Source of the DNA: Actinomycetes bacterium
GTDB lineage: Bacteria; Actinomycetota; Acidimicrobiia; Acidimicrobiales; Microtrichaceae
Assembly: GCA_024222295.1 (NCBI GenBank)
Contig: JAAEPF010000033.1
Coordinates: 157,691-221,690 of the forward strand
DNA length: 64,000 nucleotides
Direction: 5' to 3'
Shown here: positions 60,798 to 64,000 of the stretch, piece after piece
Layout: every line of letters starts with the position of its first letter
Numbering within the stretch: position 1 is the stretch's first letter
Program-made: the position numbers and the translations under genes
The notes under the pieces: generated by a model
Seen by the model: only the letters and a program-made list of their open reading frames with translations
Database searches by the model: none
Told to the model about the DNA's origin: nothing

Positions 60798-61475
60798 ATG
60801 ACGATGCCCTTCTATGTGGCGCCCGAGCAGATGATGAAGGACCGGGCCGATTACGCCCGCAAGGGCATCGCCCGGGGTCGGGCGCTGGCGGCCTGCATCT
60901 CCACCGACGGGATAGTGCTGTGCGCCGAGAACCCGTCGCGGATGCTGCACAAGGTCTCGGAGATCTATGACCGAATCGCCTTCGCGGGGGTCGGCAAGTA
61001 CAACGAGTTCGACCAGCTGCGCATTGCCGGCATTCGCCATGCCGACCTGAAGGGCTTCTCGTTCTCGCGCGAGGACGTCGACGCCCGCAGCCTCGCCAAC
61101 CAGTACGCGCAGATCCTCGGCAACGTGTTCACCCACGAGATGAAGCCGATGGAGGTCGAGATCCTCGTGTGCGAGGTCGGCGACGATCCGGCCGACGACC
61201 AGCTGTTCCACATCCTCTACGACGGCACCCTCGTGGACGAGAGCAGCTTCAGCGTGCTCGGTGGGGAAGCGGAAGCCATCTCCGAGCGCCTGCAGGGCGC
61301 GTGGGAGGAAGGCCTCGACCTGCCGGGCGCGCTCCGCGCCACGGTGTCGGCACTGGCAGGCGATGACCGCACGCTCGAGGCGGCCGAGCTCGAAGTGGCC
61401 GTTCTCGGACGCGAGGCCACGAGACGCTGCTTCCGCCGCCTCGAGGACGACGAGGTCACCGAAGCCATCTCCTGA
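60798..61475 (+). CDS. prcA: 20S proteasome alpha subunit
   Basis: This 225-residue alpha subunit forms the outer rings and gate of the 20S core. Its N-terminus [28 protein letters not shown] is the typical gate and alpha-helix H0 region, and [25 protein letters not shown] follows. A GGAGG site lies 7 nt before the ATG. It is 31 nt after prcB and probably cotranscribed. Confidence 0.96.
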   Translation: MTMPFYVAPEQMMKDRADYARKGIARGRALAACISTDGIVLCAENPSRMLHKVSEIYDRIAFAGVGKYNEFDQLRIAGIRHADLKGFSFSREDVDARSLANQYAQILGNVFTHEMKPMEVEILVCEVGDDPADDQLFHILYDGTLVDESSFSVLGGEAEAISERLQGAWEEGLDLPGALRATVSALAGDDRTLEAAELEVAVLGREATRRCFRRLEDDEVTEAIS

Positions 61476-61482
61476 CCCGAGC

Positions 61483-61510
61483 GCCCCCGGCCCGGCGCCG
61501 GGCCGGGGGC
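61483..61510. terminator. Perfect 28-nt palindrome after prcA
   Basis: The 14-nt arms starting GCCCCCGGCC and ending GGCCGGGGGC are perfectly complementary without a loop. It begins 7 nt after the prcA stop and would form a very stable hairpin in the RNA. No T-run follows, so it may stop or slow readthrough into pafA. Confidence 0.65.
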
Positions 61511-61554
61511 CGGCAGCGAACGCCCTTTGACGTTGCTGGGCCCACGCGCACAGA

Positions 61555-61560
61555 TAGGTT
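61555..61560 (+). promoter_or_regulatory. Putative -10 box of pafA, leaderless
   Basis: TAGGTT lies 7 nt before the GTG at 61568; TTGCTG 16 nt upstream of it is a plausible -35. Confidence 0.5.
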
Positions 61561-61567
61561 GACCTCC

Positions 61568-62926
61568 GTGGAGCGACGCATTTACGGACTCGAGAATGAG
61601 TACGGGGTCACCTGTACCTTGCGCGGCCAGCGTCGGCTGAGCCCCGACGAAGTGGCCCGCTACCTGTTCCGCCGTGTCGTGTCGTGGGGCCGCTCCTCCA
61701 ACGTGTTCCTCGCCAACGGCGCCCGCCTCTACCTCGATGTCGGCTCGCACCCCGAGTACGCGACGCCCGAGTGCGACTCGCTGCATGACCTGGTTGCCCA
61801 CGACAAGGCGGGGGAGTGGATCCTCGGCCAGTTGCTCGAGTCGGCCGAACAGCGGCTGTCCGAGGAGGGAATCCGGGGCGACATCTACCTGTTCCGCAAC
61901 AACACCGACTCCGCGGGCAACAGCTACGGCTGCCACGAGAACTACCTGACCAGCCGCACCGACGAACTGGTGCGCTACTCCGAGGTGCTGATCCCGTTCC
62001 TCGTGACCCGACAGGTCTACGCAGGTGCGGGCAAGGTGCTGCACACCGCCCGCGGCGCGCAGTTCTCGGTGTCCCAGCGCGCCGAGCACATCTGGGAGGG
62101 CGTCTCCTCGGCCACCACCCGCTCCAGGCCGATCATCAACACCCGCGACGAACCCCACGCCGACTCCGATCGCTACCGGCGCCTGCACGTGATCGTCGGC
62201 GACTCCAACATGAGCGAGTACGCCACCTTCTTGAAGGTCGGCGCCGCGTCGCTGGTGTTGCGCATGCTCGAGGACCCGGGCGTCGTGATGCGCGACATGA
62301 CCCTCGAAAACCCGATCCGCGCGATCCGCGAGATCAGCCACGACCTCACCCTGCAGCGCCCTGTGCGGCTCGCCAACGGGCGGGAGCTCACTGCCATGCA
62401 GATCCAGTCGGAGTACCTGGAGCGTGCAATCCGCTACGGCCAGACCCACGAGCTGTCCCCCGAGGAGAAACAGGCGCTCGACATGTGGGAGCACGTCATG
62501 GTCGGGCTGGCCGACGACCCCTTCAGACTCGACCGCGAGGTCGACTGGGTCACCAAGCACAACCTGATCGAGTCGTACATGGCCCGACATGACCTCGAAC
62601 TCGGCGATCCACGAGTTGCCCTGCTCGACCTGCAGTATCACGACATCCGACGCGACCGCTCGGTGTTCTACAAGCTCCAGGCCGCTGACCGTGTGGAGCG
62701 CATCGTGACCGATGCCGACATCGCCGAGGCGATGGACGTGCCACCCCAGAGCACTCGCGCACGGTTGCGCGGCGAGTTCATCCGCCGGGCCAAGGAACGC
62801 AAGCGTGACTACACCGTCGACTGGGTCCACCTGAAGCTCAACGACCAGGCGCAGCGCACGGTGTTGTGCAAGGACCCGTTCCGCTCCCACGACGAGCGCG
62901 TCCAGCGGCTGATCGACGCCCTCTGA
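61568..62926 (+). CDS. pafA: Pup ligase PafA
   Basis: PafA joins the gamma-carboxyl of the Pup C-terminal Glu to substrate lysines, using ATP. The glutamine-synthetase-like fold has LENEYG at the start, Asp57 in [32 protein letters not shown] and [13 protein letters not shown]; it lacks the Dop-specific loop. Length is 452 residues. The GTG at 61568 matches the start of M. tuberculosis PafA and sits at leaderless distance from a -10 box; the TTG at 61559 is rejected. Confidence 0.95.
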   Translation: MERRIYGLENEYGVTCTLRGQRRLSPDEVARYLFRRVVSWGRSSNVFLANGARLYLDVGSHPEYATPECDSLHDLVAHDKAGEWILGQLLESAEQRLSEEGIRGDIYLFRNNTDSAGNSYGCHENYLTSRTDELVRYSEVLIPFLVTRQVYAGAGKVLHTARGAQFSVSQRAEHIWEGVSSATTRSRPIINTRDEPHADSDRYRRLHVIVGDSNMSEYATFLKVGAASLVLRMLEDPGVVMRDMTLENPIRAIREISHDLTLQRPVRLANGRELTAMQIQSEYLERAIRYGQTHELSPEEKQALDMWEHVMVGLADDPFRLDREVDWVTKHNLIESYMARHDLELGDPRVALLDLQYHDIRRDRSVFYKLQAADRVERIVTDADIAEAMDVPPQSTRARLRGEFIRRAKERKRDYTVDWVHLKLNDQAQRTVLCKDPFRSHDERVQRLIDAL

Positions 62927-62938
62927 GCCGCCTGCAAC

Positions 62939-63967
62939 GTGCCGACCTTCCACAGTGCGACCGTCACCGAGATCCTCGCCGAACGTGAGGGCCTGCAGCG
63001 CCTGGCGGTCCGCATGCAGGACGGGAGCGATGCCCGGGCCTACTGCCTGACCGAGCTCACCGGCGACGCTGCGCCGGGTGATCGCGTCGTGTGCAACACC
63101 ACTGCGGTGGAGCTCGGCCTCGGCACCGGCGGTTGGCATGTCGTGCACTGGAACCTGGAGCGCAGCGACCTCGTGGCGCCCGGGCCCGACCACGTCATGA
63201 AGCTCCGTTACACCAGCCTGCAGGCCGACGTGGGAACGAGCGAACTGGCGCATCCGGAACAGGCCGATCGGCGCCTGGGGGGCACCCCGGTCGTGGTGTG
63301 CACGCTTCACAGCCAGATGGCGGTTGTGGCTGCCGCGTTCTCGGACGCGTCCAGGGGCCGGCGCCTCGCCTACGTGATGACCGACGGCGCCGCACTGCCG
63401 ATCGCGATGTCGGACCTCGTAGCTGCACTGCGTGACCGCGACCTGCTGGTGGGGACGGTGACAGCCGGACACGCGTTCGGCGGCGACCTGGAGGCGGTTT
63501 CACCCGCATCCGCACTGACCCTCGCCACACACGTGCTGGAGGCCGACGCGGTGGTCGTGGCGATGGGGCCGGGCGTCGTGGGCACTTCGAGCGCCCTCGG
63601 CACCACCTCGGTGGAGGCGGCAGGCCTACTCGACACCGTCCAACGACTGGGGGGTCGCCCGGTGCTGTGCGTGCGGTGCTCCGAGGCCGACGAGCGCGAG
63701 CGTCACCGGGGGGTGTCACACCACGTGCACACCGCCCTCTCGCTGACCCACTGCCGCCCAGTGGTCGCAGACGTCGCGGGCACCCTCGACGCCGGGGTGC
63801 GAGCCGCCTGCGAACCGTTGGTCCCGGCCACGACGCCGGCAGCCGCCGAGATCCTTGGCCGGCACTCGCTTGCGGTGACCACGATGGGCCGCGGACCCGC
63901 AGAGGACCCTCCATTCTTCGATGCAGCGGTCGGCGCAGGGGTGCTCGCGGCGCAGCTGACCGACTGA
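62939..63967 (+). CDS. DUF3866 family protein
   Basis: This 342-residue actinobacterial protein has unknown function. DUF3866 genes often lie beside pafA. Recognisable blocks include GDRVVCNTTAVELGLGTGGWHVVHWNL, MKLRYTSLQADVGTSE, MTDGAALPIAMSDLV and MGPGVVGTSSALGTTSVEAA. It starts 12 nt after pafA with a GTG and no separate promoter, so it is read from the pafA transcript. A role in the proteasome pathway is only positional. Confidence 0.85.
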   Translation: MPTFHSATVTEILAEREGLQRLAVRMQDGSDARAYCLTELTGDAAPGDRVVCNTTAVELGLGTGGWHVVHWNLERSDLVAPGPDHVMKLRYTSLQADVGTSELAHPEQADRRLGGTPVVVCTLHSQMAVVAAAFSDASRGRRLAYVMTDGAALPIAMSDLVAALRDRDLLVGTVTAGHAFGGDLEAVSPASALTLATHVLEADAVVVAMGPGVVGTSSALGTTSVEAAGLLDTVQRLGGRPVLCVRCSEADERERHRGVSHHVHTALSLTHCRPVVADVAGTLDAGVRAACEPLVPATTPAAAEILGRHSLAVTTMGRGPAEDPPFFDAAVGAGVLAAQLTD

Positions 63968-64000
63968 GTGCACGTCCCGCGCCGCCCGCACCCCTAGTCT

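Noticed and set aside
61217-63472. Long minus-strand open frame across pafA and DUF3866
   Set aside because: Its sequence is a His/Val/Gly-rich shadow of pafA; the plus-strand proteins are clearly conserved.
1-64000. tRNA, rRNA, riboswitch or CRISPR sequences
   Set aside because: No cloverleaf with a TTC-type T-arm, no repeat-spacer pattern and no recognisable riboswitch core was noticed by eye; tRNAscan-SE and Infernal would settle this.

Overview
The window is high-GC, densely coded DNA from an actinobacterium. It carries a complete Pup-proteasome locus (arc/mpa, dop, pup, prcB, prcA, pafA), a fused CofG/CofH FO synthase for coenzyme F420, actinobacterial families such as DUF3151, DUF3073-like and DUF3866, and a MarP-like membrane protease. 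Class Acidimicrobiia is my best guess, an inference from gene content and from Pup ending in Gly-Gly-Glu. I saw no tRNA, rRNA or CRISPR array and no intact mobile element; there is one decayed insertion-sequence remnant.

Layout. 1-5.4 kb: two small unknown genes, two HhH-GPD base-excision glycosylases flanking an acyl-CoA synthetase, and a class V aminotransferase. 5.4-14.9 kb (minus strand): a peptide/nickel-type ABC importer with three tandem paralogous lipoprotein binding proteins. 14.9-25.7 kb: a glycerophosphodiester phosphodiesterase and an acyl-CoA dehydrogenase around a TetR-type palindrome, a divergent pyruvate kinase, hydrolase and patatin genes, DUF3151, a MobA-like transferase, rhodanese, RNase D, and a GH13 glucosidase/TauE/DUF1634 operon. 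25.9-32.6 kb: a DUF3073-like peptide, an McrB-like AAA+ ATPase with an overlapping partner, a Cys-rich protein, and glcDEF. 32.6-42.8 kb: a LOG-family protein, a sigma/anti-sigma-like pair, an HxlR regulator coupled to fbiC, transketolase, a FIST protein and small unknowns. 42.9-48.5 kb: a GH84 glycosidase, a two-subunit NDP-forming acyl-CoA synthetase, a PBP4-type carboxypeptidase and a Lon-N-like protein. 48.5-52.8 kb: small membrane proteins, then a beta-grasp sulfur carrier, a TtuA-like tRNA thiolase and TrmI in one overlapping run, then the MarP-like protease. 52.9-64 kb: ferredoxin and the Pup-proteasome locus, interrupted between dop and pup by the IS remnant and a GH43-like lipoprotein gene.

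Genes that work together. Pup is ligated to proteins by PafA, removed by Dop, and tagged proteins are unfolded by ARC into the PrcA/PrcB 20S core. The beta-grasp protein, TtuA-like enzyme and TrmI would modify neighbouring positions of the tRNA T-loop. GlcDEF would oxidise glycolate or a related 2-hydroxyacid. HxlR probably controls itself and fbiC.

Two features recur. Adjacent genes very often overlap by 1-14 nt, commonly as ATGA, GTGA or TGATG, which implies translational coupling. Ten promoters place a TANNNT-like -10 box only 6-8 nt before the start codon, which suggests leaderless transcripts; this was used to choose several starts.
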